From Modestobacter sp. VKM Ac-2982 (lineage in GTDB: Bacteria > Actinomycetota > Actinomycetes > Mycobacteriales > Geodermatophilaceae): a stretch of DNA of 64,000 bases. The notes below the pieces were generated by a model. The model ran no database searches and was not told the origin of the DNA. It saw nothing but the letters and a program-made list of their open reading frames with translations. The stretch spans positions 62,001 through 126,000 of the forward strand of contig NZ_JAPVBL010000004.1 in assembly GCF_026967935.1 (NCBI RefSeq), given 5' to 3'. This document shows positions 18,468 to 28,096 of the stretch, piece after piece (the stretch's first letter is position 1; each line of letters starts with the position of its first letter). A program made the position numbers and the translations under genes.

Positions 18468-19343
18468 TCAGACCCGCACCCGCTCGGCCAGCTCGGCGAA
18501 GATCGCCGGGCCGATGCCGCTGACGTCGTCCAGCCGGTCGACGCTGGTGAACGGCCCGTGGGCGGAGCGGTGGTCGACGATCCGCTGGGCGAGCACGGGG
18601 CCGATCCCCGGCAGTGCGTCCAGCTCCGCCACGGTCGCCGTGTTCAGGTCGAGCACGGCGCCGGCTGCTCCCGCCGCCTCCGGGCCGCCCGTGCCCTGCA
18701 CCGCCCCGGGCACCCCGACGGCGATCTGCTGACCGTCGCTGACCACCGCCGCGGCGTTCACCGACGCCGGGTCGGCCTCGGGCAGCAGCCCGCCGGCCGC
18801 CGCCAGCGCATCGGCCACGCGAGCGCCGGCCGGCAGGGTGACCAGGCCCGGGGCGCCGACCAGCCCGACGACCGACACCACGACCGTGCCGGTCCCCGCG
18901 CCCTCAGGACCGTCCCCCGCGGGTGCGGGGCCGGCCGAGGCGGGCGACGGTGCGGTCACCGACGCGGCGGGGGCGCCGCTGGACGCGGCAGCCGGCACCT
19001 GGTCGACGACCGGGCGGCCGATCCACGTCCAGCCGACGACCACGACGGCCGCCACCACCGCGACCGTCCACAACGCCCAGGCGCCGGGACGACCGGGGTC
19101 GACGCGGGCGGCCCGCCCGGGTGCGCGGTGCCGGCCCAGCCCAGCGGGCAGGTGGACGGGCTCGACGGGCTGGGTCGTGCGGTCGTCCTCATCGGCCGGC
19201 CAGTCGTCGTCCTCACCGGGGAGCTCGTCCGGCTCGTCGGTGTCGGGGACCCAGCCGCTCCCGCGCTGCCCCTCGGCCAGCAGCGCCCGCAGCCGGGCCC
19301 GGATCACGTCGGAATCGTCGCTGCGACGGGCAGGAGGGCGCAC
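18468..19343 (-). CDS. comEA: ComEA-type DNA-binding protein
   Basis: Membrane-anchored DNA receptor for transformation, 291 residues. A long acidic cytoplasmic N-terminus precedes one membrane helix (about residues 88-108, WALWTVAVVAAVVVVGWTW). An Ala/Pro/Gly linker, an SLBB-like domain (VVSVVGLVGAPGLVTLPAGA) and a C-terminal helix-hairpin-helix pair (LNTATVAELDALPGIGPVLA and IGPAIFAELAERVRV) follow. The GTG at 19343 is used. It lies 2 bp upstream of comEC in the standard comEA-comEC order. Confidence 0.9.
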   Translation of the reverse strand: MRPPARRSDDSDVIRARLRALLAEGQRGSGWVPDTDEPDELPGEDDDWPADEDDRTTQPVEPVHLPAGLGRHRAPGRAARVDPGRPGAWALWTVAVVAAVVVVGWTWIGRPVVDQVPAAASSGAPAASVTAPSPASAGPAPAGDGPEGAGTGTVVVSVVGLVGAPGLVTLPAGARVADALAAAGGLLPEADPASVNAAAVVSDGQQIAVGVPGAVQGTGGPEAAGAAGAVLDLNTATVAELDALPGIGPVLAQRIVDHRSAHGPFTSVDRLDDVSGIGPAIFAELAERVRV

Positions 19344-19481
19344 GGCACGGACGCTAGGGAGCCGGCTCCACCCCCGACGAGGGCCGCGACCGGGTTGTGG
19401 ACGAAGGGCACCGTTGTGGACGGCGGCGCCCGTCGACTGCCGCAGGCACCCGACCGTGACCGGGTGCCCGACCTCCTGACC

Positions 19482-20408
19482 TCAGTCCTGGACCTGCTCC
19501 GACGGGTCCGGCGACGGCGGTGGCCCGTCCTCGTGCCGTTGACCTGCCTCCGCGCCCGGGCGTGGGGTCGGGTCGACGACCACGCCGACCGCCCCTGGCC
19601 CGACGTGCGCCCCGACGGCCGCCCCGAGCTCGCTCACGTACAGCTCGGTGAGCGCCGGCAGCCGGGCGGCCAGCTGGTCGGCGAGCCGCTGGGCGCGCTC
19701 CGGGGCGGCGAGGTGGTGCACCGCGGCAGCCACCGGGGCGTCACCGGCCACGTCGACCGCGCGCTGGACCAGCCGGTTGAGCGCACGGGCGGACGTGCGC
19801 ACCTTCTCCAGAGCGACCACCTGGCCATCGGTCACGTGCAGCACCGGCTTCACCGCCAGGGCACCGCCGAGCAGCGCGGCGGCCGCGCCGATCCGCCCGC
19901 CCCGCCGCAGGTGCTCCAGGGTGTCGACGACGAAGAACGTGCGCGTCGCCGCCGCCGTCTCCCGGGCCGCGTCGGCCACCTCGGCGGCCGAGGCACCGTC
20001 GGCGGCGGCCCGGGCTGCGGCGAGCACGGCGAACCCGGTGCCCATCGCGGCCGACCGGGAGTCAAGCACGGTCACCAGGTGCTCACCTACCTGCGCCGCC
20101 GCGACCCGGGCGGCGTCCCAGGTGCCCGAGAGCTCCCCGGACAGGTGCACCGACACCAGCCGGTCGGCACCGCCGTCCAGCAGCCGGCGGTACACGGCCA
20201 CGAAGTCCCCCGGCGTCGGGCGCGACGTGCTGACGTGCCCGCCCCGCACGGAAAGCGAGCGGGCGACCTCGGCGGAGGTGACGTCGCTGCCCTCGCGGCC
20301 CGAACGCCCGGCGAGCACCACGTACAGCGGCACGACCTCGATGCCGTAGTGCTCGACGACGTTGGCCGGCAGGTAGGCCGTCGAGTCGGTGACCACGGCG
20401 ACGGACAT
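19482..20408 (-). CDS. DegV family fatty-acid-binding protein
   Basis: DegV proteins bind a fatty acid and act in fatty-acid kinase systems (FakB-like) in Gram-positives. The 308-residue protein begins MSVAVVTDSTAYLP, has VSTSRPTPGDF, the family SGELSGTWDAAR motif and the RRGGRIG stretch of the ligand pocket. The C-terminal 30 residues are a Pro/Gln/Asp-rich tail. ATG at 20408. The FakA kinase partner is not in the window. Confidence 0.9.
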   Translation of the reverse strand: MSVAVVTDSTAYLPANVVEHYGIEVVPLYVVLAGRSGREGSDVTSAEVARSLSVRGGHVSTSRPTPGDFVAVYRRLLDGGADRLVSVHLSGELSGTWDAARVAAAQVGEHLVTVLDSRSAAMGTGFAVLAAARAAADGASAAEVADAARETAAATRTFFVVDTLEHLRRGGRIGAAAALLGGALAVKPVLHVTDGQVVALEKVRTSARALNRLVQRAVDVAGDAPVAAAVHHLAAPERAQRLADQLAARLPALTELYVSELGAAVGAHVGPGAVGVVVDPTPRPGAEAGQRHEDGPPPSPDPSEQVQD

Positions 20409-20454
20409 GGCGCGAGGCTAGCCGCGTGCGGCGCAGCGGTGCGGGGGCGGTCGG

Positions 20455-21225
20455 TCAGCCCGCGTCGGCGTCGGTCAGGGGCGCACCCTCCTCGGGGCTG
20501 GCTCCCGCCCGCGGTGCGTCGGGGGCGTCGGTGGCCGAGAGCTCGGGGAAGGGTCCGCGGTCACCGGGCGATCGCACGCCGCCCTCCATGCGCTCAGGTG
20601 CCAGGGCCGACAGGTTGTGCCGCATCAGCCGCCACCCCGAGGCCTGGAAGGACAGCTCGCTCCAGTGGCAGTTGCCCAGCGGCCCGAAGACCCGCTTGTG
20701 CTCCGCGCCCAGCCCCAGCAGCGCCTCGATCAGCCGGCCTGCCGTGCCGCCGTGGGTCACCAGCACGGCCGTGGCCGCCGGCGGCAGGTCGGCCACCGCG
20801 GCGAGGGCCCGGGCAGCGACGTCGGCCTGCGCCTCCCCGCCACGATCGGGCACCGGCCGGCCGGCCATCCAGTCGGCGTACTGGCCCGGGTGCCGGTCGG
20901 CCACCTCGTGGCGGGTCAGGCCCTCCCAGCTGCCCAACCCGTGCTCGCGCAGCCGTTCGTCGATGCGCAGCGGCACACCCAGCAGCGGGGCGAGCGCCTC
21001 GGCCGTGTCGACCGCACGCTGCAGGTCGCTGGAGACGAGCAGCGTCTCCTGACCGGTCAGCAGGGTGGCCAGGTGGGGTGCGGTGCGCGCGGCCTGGGAC
21101 CGCCCCTCGGCGTCCAGCGGTGGGTCGAGCTGGCCCTGGAAGCGTCCGGCGGCGTTCCACTCGGTACGGCCGTGCCGCCACACGAGCAGGCGGGACACCG
21201 CCGGGGCGTCGGCGCCCCCGGTCAC
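20455..21225 (-). CDS. Histidine phosphatase (phosphoglycerate mutase-like)
   Basis: 256 residues. The catalytic signature LLVWRHGRTEWN (phosphohistidine in RHG) is near residue 18, the second catalytic histidine is in VLVTHGGTAG, and LREHGLGSWEGLT is typical of the broad-specificity branch. A Pro/Asp/Ala-rich tail of about 50 residues follows the domain. The GTG start overlaps the rsfS stop (GTGA). In Mycobacterium the gene at this position after rsfS encodes glucosyl-3-phosphoglycerate phosphatase (GpgP), a reasonable hypothesis here but not proven by sequence. Confidence 0.87.
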   Translation of the reverse strand: MTGGADAPAVSRLLVWRHGRTEWNAAGRFQGQLDPPLDAEGRSQAARTAPHLATLLTGQETLLVSSDLQRAVDTAEALAPLLGVPLRIDERLREHGLGSWEGLTRHEVADRHPGQYADWMAGRPVPDRGGEAQADVAARALAAVADLPPAATAVLVTHGGTAGRLIEALLGLGAEHKRVFGPLGNCHWSELSFQASGWRLMRHNLSALAPERMEGGVRSPGDRGPFPELSATDAPDAPRAGASPEEGAPLTDADAG

Positions 21226-21671
21226 CGGCCGGACTCGCCCGCGGCGTCCTCGGCGCTGCCGCCCTCGTCACCGGCGGCGTCCTCCTCGGCCGGCGTCGGG
21301 GCGGCGGGGACCGCACCGTCGGTGAACGGGATCACCGGGCAGTCCTTCCAGAGCCGCTCGAGGGCGTAGTAGGCGCGCTCCTCGGCGTGCTGGACGTGCA
21401 CGACGACGTCGACGAAGTCGAGCAGCACCCACCGCCCCTCGGCCACGCCCTCGCGGCGGACCGGCTTCACGCCGTGCTCGCGCAGACGCTCCTCCACCCC
21501 GTCGACGATCGACTGGACCTGGCGTTCGTTGGGCGCCGACGTCAGGACGAACGCGTCGGTGATCGCCAGGCGGTCACTGACGTCGACGATGGAGACGTCG
21601 GTGGCGAGCTTGTCGGCGGCGGCCTGCGCTGCGATGAGCGCGGTCTCGCGTGCCTCGTCCGAGGCGGTCAT
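21222..21671 (-). CDS. rsfS: Ribosomal silencing factor
   Basis: Binds ribosomal protein uL14 and blocks subunit joining in starvation; 149 residues. The conserved core [35 protein letters not shown] and [14 protein letters not shown] identifies it. An acidic, Gly/Ala-rich tail of about 35 residues follows. The ATG at 21671 overlaps the nadD stop (ATGA). The order nadD-rsfS-phosphatase is conserved in actinobacteria. Confidence 0.95.
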   Translation of the reverse strand: MTASDEARETALIAAQAAADKLATDVSIVDVSDRLAITDAFVLTSAPNERQVQSIVDGVEERLREHGVKPVRREGVAEGRWVLLDFVDVVVHVQHAEERAYYALERLWKDCPVIPFTDGAVPAAPTPAEEDAAGDEGGSAEDAAGESGR

Positions 21672-22471
21672 CGGGGCATCTCCTGCAGATCGGGGGACGG
21701 GTCGTCCCCGGTGATGGGGGTGTCGTTCAGGTCCGGGTCGCGCAGGGGGTCGTTGCGCACGGGGTCGTCGCGCAGGGTCGGGCCGGGTGGGGCGGCCATG
21801 GTCTCGCGGTGGTCGGTGGCCACCCGTCGCTCGGCCGGGAACCCCCCGGTCCTCGGGCCGTCGAGCAGGTCGTCGGCCCCGGTGCCGGGGTGGTAGAGCC
21901 CGCGCTTCTCGATGTACTGCACCACACCGTCGGGCACCAGGTACCAGACGGGCCGCCCGCGGCGCACCCGGTCGCGGCAGTCCGTGGAGCTGATCGCCAG
22001 CGCCGGCACCTCGACCAGGCTGACTGCACCCTGCGGCAGGTCGGCGTCGGCCAGCTGGTACCCGGGTCGGGTGACGCCCACGAAGTGGGCCAGCTGGAAG
22101 AGCTTGTCCGTCTCCCGCCAGCCGACGATCTGGGCGAGCGCGTCGGCACCGGTGATGAAGAACAGCTCGGCGTCGGGGTGCAGGCGGTGCAGGTCGGTGA
22201 GGGTGTCGATGGTGTACGTCGGCCCGCCCCGGTCGACGTCGACCCGGCTCACCGAGAACCGAGGGTTGGAGGCGGTCGCGATCACGGTCATCAGGTAGCG
22301 GTCCTCCGCGGGGCTGACGCCCCGGTCGGACTTCTGCCACGGCTGACCGGTCGGCACGAACACGACCTCGTCCAGCCCGAACAGTCCGGCGACCTCGCTG
22401 GCGGCCACCAGGTGCCCGTGGTGGATGGGGTCGAACGTCCCGCCCATCACCCCGAGTCGACGTCCTGCCAC
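21668..22471 (-). CDS. nadD: Nicotinate-nucleotide adenylyltransferase
   Basis: Transfers AMP to nicotinate mononucleotide in NAD synthesis. The nucleotidyltransferase signature [15 protein letters not shown] is at residues 7-21 and the C-terminal [13 protein letters not shown] motif is intact. The catalytic domain ends by about residue 195. The remaining 70 residues are an unusual tail rich in Asp, Pro and Arg with near-repeats ([19 protein letters not shown]). The start is GTG at 22471. Total 267 residues against about 200-215 usual for the family. Confidence 0.94.
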   Translation of the reverse strand: MAGRRLGVMGGTFDPIHHGHLVAASEVAGLFGLDEVVFVPTGQPWQKSDRGVSPAEDRYLMTVIATASNPRFSVSRVDVDRGGPTYTIDTLTDLHRLHPDAELFFITGADALAQIVGWRETDKLFQLAHFVGVTRPGYQLADADLPQGAVSLVEVPALAISSTDCRDRVRRGRPVWYLVPDGVVQYIEKRGLYHPGTGADDLLDGPRTGGFPAERRVATDHRETMAAPPGPTLRDDPVRNDPLRDPDLNDTPITGDDPSPDLQEMPR

Positions 22472-22626
22472 CGACCGAGCCTAGCCCGGCCCGGCCGGGG
22501 CCGGTCGTCCGACCACCGGTTCCGGGGGCCAGGAGGAGGGGCACGACGGCCGGGTGGTCCCTGCCCCCTCGGGCTGGCGACCGGCTCCCCCGTGCCGCCG
22601 GTTGCGGGCGTGAGTCCGCCGGGTGG

Positions 22627-22752
22627 TCATGGCACCCACTCCTGCAGCTCGTCCTCCACCCCGCCGTCGTGCCTGAACCGGACGATGCCGTCCCGTTGGG
22701 GGCTGCGCGAGGAGGCGGGCGCGTGGGAACGATTCCGTCGGCGTGTCGTCAT
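22627..22752 (-). CDS. Possible 41-residue small protein
   Basis: ATG at 22752 opens a 41-codon frame beginning MTTRRRNRSHAP and ending VEDELQEWVP, in the 294-bp gap between the VWA gene and nadD. The N-terminal half is basic and the C-terminal half acidic. There is no Shine-Dalgarno; the 13-bp gap to the VWA stop could allow coupled translation. An overlapping ATGA at its stop opens another short frame of similar start (MTTRRTHARN). I do not recognise it and the coding case is weak. Confidence 0.25.
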   Translation of the reverse strand: MTTRRRNRSHAPASSRSPQRDGIVRFRHDGGVEDELQEWVP

Positions 22753-22765
22753 GTAGGAGGCGGCC

Positions 22766-24202
22766 TCAGAGCGTGGTGACGAAGTCGGCCAGCTGGGCCG
22801 CGGTACGCACCTCGACCATCGGGAGGACCTCGGCGTACCGGTCGGCGGCCGAGTCGCCGCTGCCCCACAACCGGCGCGGCTCCGGGTTGAGCCAGTGCGC
22901 CGACCGCGACCGCCGCACCAGGTCGGCCAGCGTCGGCAGGCCCGGGTGCCGGTAGTTGGTGCGGCCGTCGCCGAGGACGAGCAACGACGTCTTCGGGCCG
23001 ACGGCGGCGGGCCACCGTTCGGCGAAGACCTCGAAGGCGTTGCCGTAGTCGCTGTGCCCGTCGAAGCTCACCACGTCGGCCTCCCGGCCGATCCGGGCGA
23101 TCGCGTCGACGACGTCGGCGCCGGGGGTGAAGAACCGGGTCACCTCGTCGGTGGAGTCGACGAAGGCGAACGCCCGCACGCCGCTGAAGTGCTCGCGCAG
23201 CGCCTGGGTGAGCATCAGGGTGAAGTGGCTGAAGCCGGCCACCGAGCCGCTGACGTCGCAGAGCACCACCAGCTCGGGCTTGTGCACCGCCCGCGGCCGG
23301 TGGTGGGTCACCAGCGGCATCCCGCCGGTGGCCAGGGAGGCGCGCACCGTGCGCCGGAAGTCCAGCCGCCCGGCCCGGCCGAGCCGCCGGCGGGCCGACA
23401 GCCGGACGGCCAGCCGCCGGGCCAGCGGGGCCACGGTGCGGCGCAGCTCTGCCAGGTCGGCCTGCTGGGCGCGGAGGAAGTCGACCTGGTCGGCCATCGG
23501 GCGGACGGCGTTGCGGGCGACCTTGTCCCGCCCCTTCTCCGCGGCGGTGCGCCGCCGGACCTCGGCCTCCACCGCCGTCCGGAACGCCGCGATCCGCTCC
23601 CTCGCCGTCGACCGGGCCACCTGCTCGGCCAGCCCCCCGGTCTCACCGCCGCCGAGCATCCCGGCCAGCAGCTGCGCCACGAGCGTGTCCGGCGAGAGCG
23701 CGCGCAGCACCCGGTAGCTGAAGAACGACTGCCCCGAGGGGCTGGGCGCCCCGGCACCGAGCTGGTCGACGGCCAGCCGGGCGAACCGGCGCAGCGCCTC
23801 CTCATCCCCCTCCAGCAGCAGCCGCAGCAGCTCGGCGCGCAGCGCCTCGGCCAGCGCGCCCGGGTCCCCTACCGGCAGCGGCCCGTCGGCCCCGGACTCG
23901 CCGTCCTCGTCGCCGTCCCCGGGGGCATCGTCGTCGGCGACCGGCACCGGCCGGTCGGTGAGCGGCCACCAGAGGTCGAACAGCACATCGAAGACCTCGC
24001 GCTGGGCGGCCCGGCGGAGCAGCACCGCGGCCAGTCCGTGCCGCAGCTGTTCCCGCTCGAGCAGGTCGACGACGGTGAGCACCTGTGCGGCGTCCACGGC
24101 CTGGCTGATCCCGACCGGCACGCCGGCCTCCCGCACCGCGCGGACGAAGCCGTCCAGGTGCCCGACCAGCCCCCCCGGCTCGACGGCGGCTCCCGGCGGC
24201 AT
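22766..24202 (-). CDS. VWA domain-containing CoxE-like protein
   Basis: 478 residues. The C-terminal half is a von Willebrand A domain with the MIDAS motif in LVVLCDVSGSVAGF and a CoxE-type arrangement. The N-terminal half is helical with an acidic insert of about 25 residues (ADDDAPGDGDEDGESG). Proteins of this type partner with MoxR AAA ATPases in metal-centre insertion or complex remodelling. The ATG at 24202 overlaps the stop of the MoxR gene (ATGA). The target complex is not evident; no carbon monoxide dehydrogenase subunits are nearby. Confidence 0.88.
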   Translation of the reverse strand: MPPGAAVEPGGLVGHLDGFVRAVREAGVPVGISQAVDAAQVLTVVDLLEREQLRHGLAAVLLRRAAQREVFDVLFDLWWPLTDRPVPVADDDAPGDGDEDGESGADGPLPVGDPGALAEALRAELLRLLLEGDEEALRRFARLAVDQLGAGAPSPSGQSFFSYRVLRALSPDTLVAQLLAGMLGGGETGGLAEQVARSTARERIAAFRTAVEAEVRRRTAAEKGRDKVARNAVRPMADQVDFLRAQQADLAELRRTVAPLARRLAVRLSARRRLGRAGRLDFRRTVRASLATGGMPLVTHHRPRAVHKPELVVLCDVSGSVAGFSHFTLMLTQALREHFSGVRAFAFVDSTDEVTRFFTPGADVVDAIARIGREADVVSFDGHSDYGNAFEVFAERWPAAVGPKTSLLVLGDGRTNYRHPGLPTLADLVRRSRSAHWLNPEPRRLWGSGDSAADRYAEVLPMVEVRTAAQLADFVTTL

Positions 24203-25086
24203 CAGTTCAGCCGGAGCTCGGCGGCGGCGCGCACCTGGTCGCTGGCGTGCTTGAGCACCACGCCCAGCGTCGAGCGCATCGCCTGCTCGTCCAGGGTGTC
24301 CAGACCGAGGGCCAACAGCGTCTGCGCCCAGTCCAGGGTCTCGGAGATCGACGGCGACTTCTTCAGCTCCAGGGCGCGCAGCGCCCGCACCGTGCGCACC
24401 AGCTGGTCGGCCAGGCCCGGCGCGAGGTCGGGGACCCGGGACAGCACGATCTCCCGCTCCCGCTCCGCGCTCGGGTAGTCCAGGGCGAGGTACAGGCAGC
24501 GGCGCTTGAGCGCCTCGGACAGCTCGCGAGTCGCGTTGGAGGTGAGCACCACGAGCGGCCGGCGGGTGGCGGTGATCGTGCCCAGCTCGGGGATGGTGAC
24601 CTGGAAGTCGCTGAGCACCTCCAGCAGCAGGCCCTCCACCTCGACGTCGGCCTTGTCGGTCTCGTCGATGAGCAGCACGGTCGGCTCGGTCCGCCGGATG
24701 GCGGTCAGCAGCGGCCGGGCGAGCAGGAACTCCTCACCGAAGACGTCGTCGTGCACGGTGTCCCAGTCGGCACCGCCGGTGCCGGCCGCGGAGATCCGCA
24801 GCAGCTGCTTCTTGTAGTTCCACTCGTACAGCGCCCGCGCCTCGTCCAGGCCCTCGTAGCACTGCAGCCGGATGAGCTCGGACCCCGTCGCGGCGGCCAT
24901 CGCCTTGGCCAGCTCGGTCTTGCCCACCCCCGCTGGGCCCTCCACCAGCAGCGGCTTGCCCAGCCGGTCGGCCAGGAAGACGGTCGTGGCGATCTGCGCG
25001 TCGGGCAGGTACCCCGCGGCCGTCAGCCGCGTCGTCACGTCCGCCACGTCGGCGAACTGGGCGGCGTGGGTGGGCGTGCGGGACAT
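24202..25086 (-). CDS. MoxR-family AAA ATPase
   Basis: 294 residues. Walker A VEGPAGVGKTELAK is around residues 47-60, Walker B VLLIDETDKAD, sensor I VLTSNATRELSEALKRRC. The ATG at 25086 follows GAGGAG. Acts with the downstream VWA protein as a chaperone-like pair. The client is unknown. Confidence 0.9.
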   Translation of the reverse strand: MSRTPTHAAQFADVADVTTRLTAAGYLPDAQIATTVFLADRLGKPLLVEGPAGVGKTELAKAMAAATGSELIRLQCYEGLDEARALYEWNYKKQLLRISAAGTGGADWDTVHDDVFGEEFLLARPLLTAIRRTEPTVLLIDETDKADVEVEGLLLEVLSDFQVTIPELGTITATRRPLVVLTSNATRELSEALKRRCLYLALDYPSAEREREIVLSRVPDLAPGLADQLVRTVRALRALELKKSPSISETLDWAQTLLALGLDTLDEQAMRSTLGVVLKHASDQVRAAAELRLN

Positions 25087-25127
25087 GCGGCTCCTCGTTG
25101 AGCGTTCGGGCGTTCGGGCGGGCCAGG

Positions 25128-26378
25128 TCAGCGGGTGTGGCCGTTGCCGGTGACGACGTAGGTGGTGGAGGTGAGCTCCGGCAACCCGAGCGGACCGCGG
25201 GCGTGCAGCTTCTGGGTGGAGATGCCGATCTCGGCGCCGAACCCGAACTCGCCGCCGTCGGTGAACCGGGTGGAGGCGTTGACCAGCACCGCCGCGGCGT
25301 CGACACCGGCGGTGAACTCGGCGACGGCCCGGGCGGAGTCGGCGACGATCGCCTCGCTGTGCCCGCTCCCCCACCGGCTGATGTGGTCCAGCGCGCCGGG
25401 GAGGTCGTCCACCACCCGCACGGCCATGTCCAGCGACAGGTACTCGGTGGCCCAGTCCTCGTCGGTGGCCGGGACGACGCCCTCGTGCGCCCGCCGGGCG
25501 GCCTCGTCCCCGTGCAGGGTGACCCCGGCGTCGGCAAGCGCGGCCAGCAGCCGGGGCAGGAACGCGACGTCCCGGTGCACCAGCAGGGTCTCCGCGGAGT
25601 TGCAGACGCTGACCCGGGACGTCTTGGCGTTCAGCACGATGGCCTCGGCCATGGCCGGGTCGGCGGAGGCGTCGACGTAGACGTGACAGTTGCCGACACC
25701 GGTCTCGATCACCGGCACGGTCGCCTCCCGCACCACCCGGTTGATCAGTGAGGCCCCACCCCGCGGGATGACGACGTCGACCAGCCCGCGGGCGTTGAGC
25801 AGCTCACCGACCGAGGCGCGGTCCGCAGGCAGCAACGCGATCGACCCGGCCGGCAGCCCGGCCTTCTCGGCGGCCTCGGTGAGGACGGCGACCAGCGCCG
25901 TGTTGGTGCGGTGCGCGGAACCGGACCCGCGGAGCAACGCGGCGTTGCCGCTCTTCAGGCACAGCCCGGCCGCGTCGACGGTCACGTTGGGCCGGGCCTC
26001 GTAGACGATCCCGACCACACCGAGCGGCACCCGCACCTGCCGCAGCTGCAACCCGTTGGCCAGCGTCGACCCGCGGACGACGTCGCCGACCGGGTCGGGC
26101 AGCGAGGCCAGCTGCCGGAGCGCGTCGGCCACCCCGGCGAGCCGGCCGGGGTCCAGGCGCAGCCGGTCGAGCACCGACTCCGGCGTCCCGTCGGCCGCGG
26201 CGGCCTCGACGTCGACGGCGTTGGCCGCGAGCACCTCGTCGGTGCGTTCGACCAGCGCGTCGGCCATCGCGGCCAGCGCGGCGTCCTTGGTCTCGGTCGG
26301 CAGGGTGCGGAGCACGCGGGCGGCCTCGCGGGCGCGGGCCGCGGCGGCTCCGATCAGCGGGAACTCGACGTCGGACAC
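25128..26378 (-). CDS. proA: Glutamate-5-semialdehyde dehydrogenase
   Basis: NADPH-dependent reduction of gamma-glutamyl phosphate, the second step of proline synthesis; 416 residues. The nucleophilic cysteine is in [15 protein letters not shown], and [20 protein letters not shown] is typical of ProA. GTG start at 26378. The gene is separated from proB by def and by a 60-bp palindrome. Confidence 0.95.
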   Translation of the reverse strand: MSDVEFPLIGAAAARAREAARVLRTLPTETKDAALAAMADALVERTDEVLAANAVDVEAAAADGTPESVLDRLRLDPGRLAGVADALRQLASLPDPVGDVVRGSTLANGLQLRQVRVPLGVVGIVYEARPNVTVDAAGLCLKSGNAALLRGSGSAHRTNTALVAVLTEAAEKAGLPAGSIALLPADRASVGELLNARGLVDVVIPRGGASLINRVVREATVPVIETGVGNCHVYVDASADPAMAEAIVLNAKTSRVSVCNSAETLLVHRDVAFLPRLLAALADAGVTLHGDEAARRAHEGVVPATDEDWATEYLSLDMAVRVVDDLPGALDHISRWGSGHSEAIVADSARAVAEFTAGVDAAAVLVNASTRFTDGGEFGFGAEIGISTQKLHARGPLGLPELTSTTYVVTGNGHTR

Positions 26379-26406
26379 GCGTCGAGGTTACGCGGCCGCC
26401 GGAGGC

Positions 26407-26466
26407 GGCATAGGAGGCTGTTCACCCGGTTGCGGAGCCCAAACCGGGTGAAAAGCCTCCTATGCC
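26407..26466. repeat. 25-bp inverted repeat between def and proA
   Basis: Arms 26407-26431 and 26442-26466 match at 24 of 25 positions across a 10-nt loop. The arm (GGCATAGGAGGCT then TCACCCGGTT) is less GC-biased than the other terminator hairpins in the window. It could be a bidirectional terminator or a dispersed palindromic (REP-like) element. Confidence 0.85.
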
Positions 26467-26482
26467 TGGGTTGGCGGAGGCC

Positions 26483-26962
26483 TCAGGTGCGCAGGGCGCG
26501 GAGAACCTGCTTGCGGGCATCGCCGGTCAGCCGGTCGACGAAGAGCTTCCCGTCCAGGTGGTCGACCTCGTGCTGCAGGCAGCGGGCCAGCAGTCCGCTG
26601 CCCTCGATGCGGAGCGGCTCACCGTGCACGTCGAACCCCTCGGCCACGCAGTGCATCGCCCGTACCGTCGGCGCGTAGAGCCCCGGGATCGACAGGCAGC
26701 CCTCGTCGTCGTCCTGGGTCTCCTCGCTGCGCTCGGTGATCACCGGGTTCACCATGTGCCCGATCACGCCGTCGACGTTGTAGGAGAAGACCCGCAGGCC
26801 GACCCCGATCTGGGTCGCCGCCACCCCGGCCCGGCCGGGGTGGTCGACGGTCTCCTCCAGGTCGCGGACGAGCGCGGCGAGGTCCTTGTCGAAGCCGCGG
26901 ATCGGGTCGGCCGGGGTGCGCAGCACCGGGTCGCCGATCTCGCGGATGGGGCGAACGGTCAC
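26483..26962 (-). CDS. def: Peptide deformylase
   Basis: Removes the formyl group from nascent proteins; a short 159-residue form. Motif 1 AGVAATQIGV, motif 2 EGCLSIPG (metal-binding Cys) and motif 3 QHEVDHLDG (two metal-binding His and the catalytic Glu) are all intact, so it should be active. GTG start at 26962, 12 bp after proB. Its place between proB and proA interrupts the usual proBA order. Confidence 0.95.
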   Translation of the reverse strand: MTVRPIREIGDPVLRTPADPIRGFDKDLAALVRDLEETVDHPGRAGVAATQIGVGLRVFSYNVDGVIGHMVNPVITERSEETQDDDEGCLSIPGLYAPTVRAMHCVAEGFDVHGEPLRIEGSGLLARCLQHEVDHLDGKLFVDRLTGDARKQVLRALRT

Positions 26963-26974
26963 CGCACCAGTCTC

Positions 26975-28096
26975 TCAGCCCCGGGTGGCGCGCCCGACGA
27001 GGACCATCTCGTCGCGGTGGACGACCTCGCGGCGGTGCTCCGGGTCCAGGTCACCGGTCTTACGGCCCAGCAGCGCCGGCAGCTCGCGGGCGTCGTAGGC
27101 GACCAGGCCGCGGGCGACCACCTCGCCGTCCGGGCCGACCAGCTCCACCGGGTCGTCGGCGAGGAACTCCCCGGTCACCCCGGTGATGCCCGCGGCGAGC
27201 AGCGACGCGTGCCGCTCACGGACGGCGCGCACGGCCCCCTCATCGAGCAGCACCCGGCCCCGGGGGCGGCTGGCGTAGCGGAGCCAGAACTGCCGGGCAG
27301 AGGGACGCCGCCCGGTCGGGGCGAACAGGGTGCCCACCCGCTCGCCGGCCAGCGCGGCCGCCGCCTGCGCGGTGGAGGTGACCACGACGGGCACCCCCGC
27401 CGCCGAGGCGATGAGGGCGGCCTCCACCTTGGTGGCCATCCCGCCGGTGCCGACGCCGTTGCGGCTGGCCGAGCCGAGCGCGACCGCCGCCAGGTCGGCC
27501 GGACCGCGCACCGTGTCGACCAGCGCGGCCGGCCCGGTGCGCGGATCGCCGTCGTAGACGCCGTCCACGTCGGAGAGCAGCAGCAGGGCATCGGCCATGG
27601 CCACGTGAGCGACCAGCGCGGCGAGCCGGTCGTTGTCACCGAACCGGATCTCCTCGGTGGCGACCGTGTCGTTCTCGTTGACGATCGGCAGCACACCGAG
27701 GGCCAGCAGCCGCTCGATCGTCTGCTGCGCGTTGCGGTAGTGGCTGCGCCGGGTCAGGTCGTCGGCGGTGAGCAGCACCTGGCCGACGGTCACGTCATGG
27801 GCGGTGAAGGCGTCGGCGTAGGTCTGCACCAGCCGCAGCTGCCCCACGCTCGCGGCCGCCTGCGCGGTGGCCAGGTCACGGGGGCGGCCGGCCAGCCCCA
27901 GCGGCGCCAACCCGGCGGCGATCGCGCCGGAGGAGACGAGCACGACCTGCCGCCCGGCGGCCCGCAGCGCGCCGAGGACGTCGACCAGCGCCCGCAGCCG
28001 GGTCTCGTCCAACCCGCCGGGCAGCGTGGTCAGCGACGAGGACCCGACCTTGACCACCACCCGCTGCGCGGCGGCGATCTCCGCGCGGGCGGTCAC
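26975..28096 (-). CDS. proB: Glutamate 5-kinase
   Basis: First step of proline synthesis, feedback-inhibited by proline; 373 residues. The amino-acid kinase domain has [21 protein letters not shown] and [20 protein letters not shown], followed by a C-terminal PUA domain ([14 protein letters not shown], then [17 protein letters not shown]). The GTG start overlaps the obgE stop (GTGA). Confidence 0.95.
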   Translation of the reverse strand: MTARAEIAAAQRVVVKVGSSSLTTLPGGLDETRLRALVDVLGALRAAGRQVVLVSSGAIAAGLAPLGLAGRPRDLATAQAAASVGQLRLVQTYADAFTAHDVTVGQVLLTADDLTRRSHYRNAQQTIERLLALGVLPIVNENDTVATEEIRFGDNDRLAALVAHVAMADALLLLSDVDGVYDGDPRTGPAALVDTVRGPADLAAVALGSASRNGVGTGGMATKVEAALIASAAGVPVVVTSTAQAAAALAGERVGTLFAPTGRRPSARQFWLRYASRPRGRVLLDEGAVRAVRERHASLLAAGITGVTGEFLADDPVELVGPDGEVVARGLVAYDARELPALLGRKTGDLDPEHRREVVHRDEMVLVGRATRG

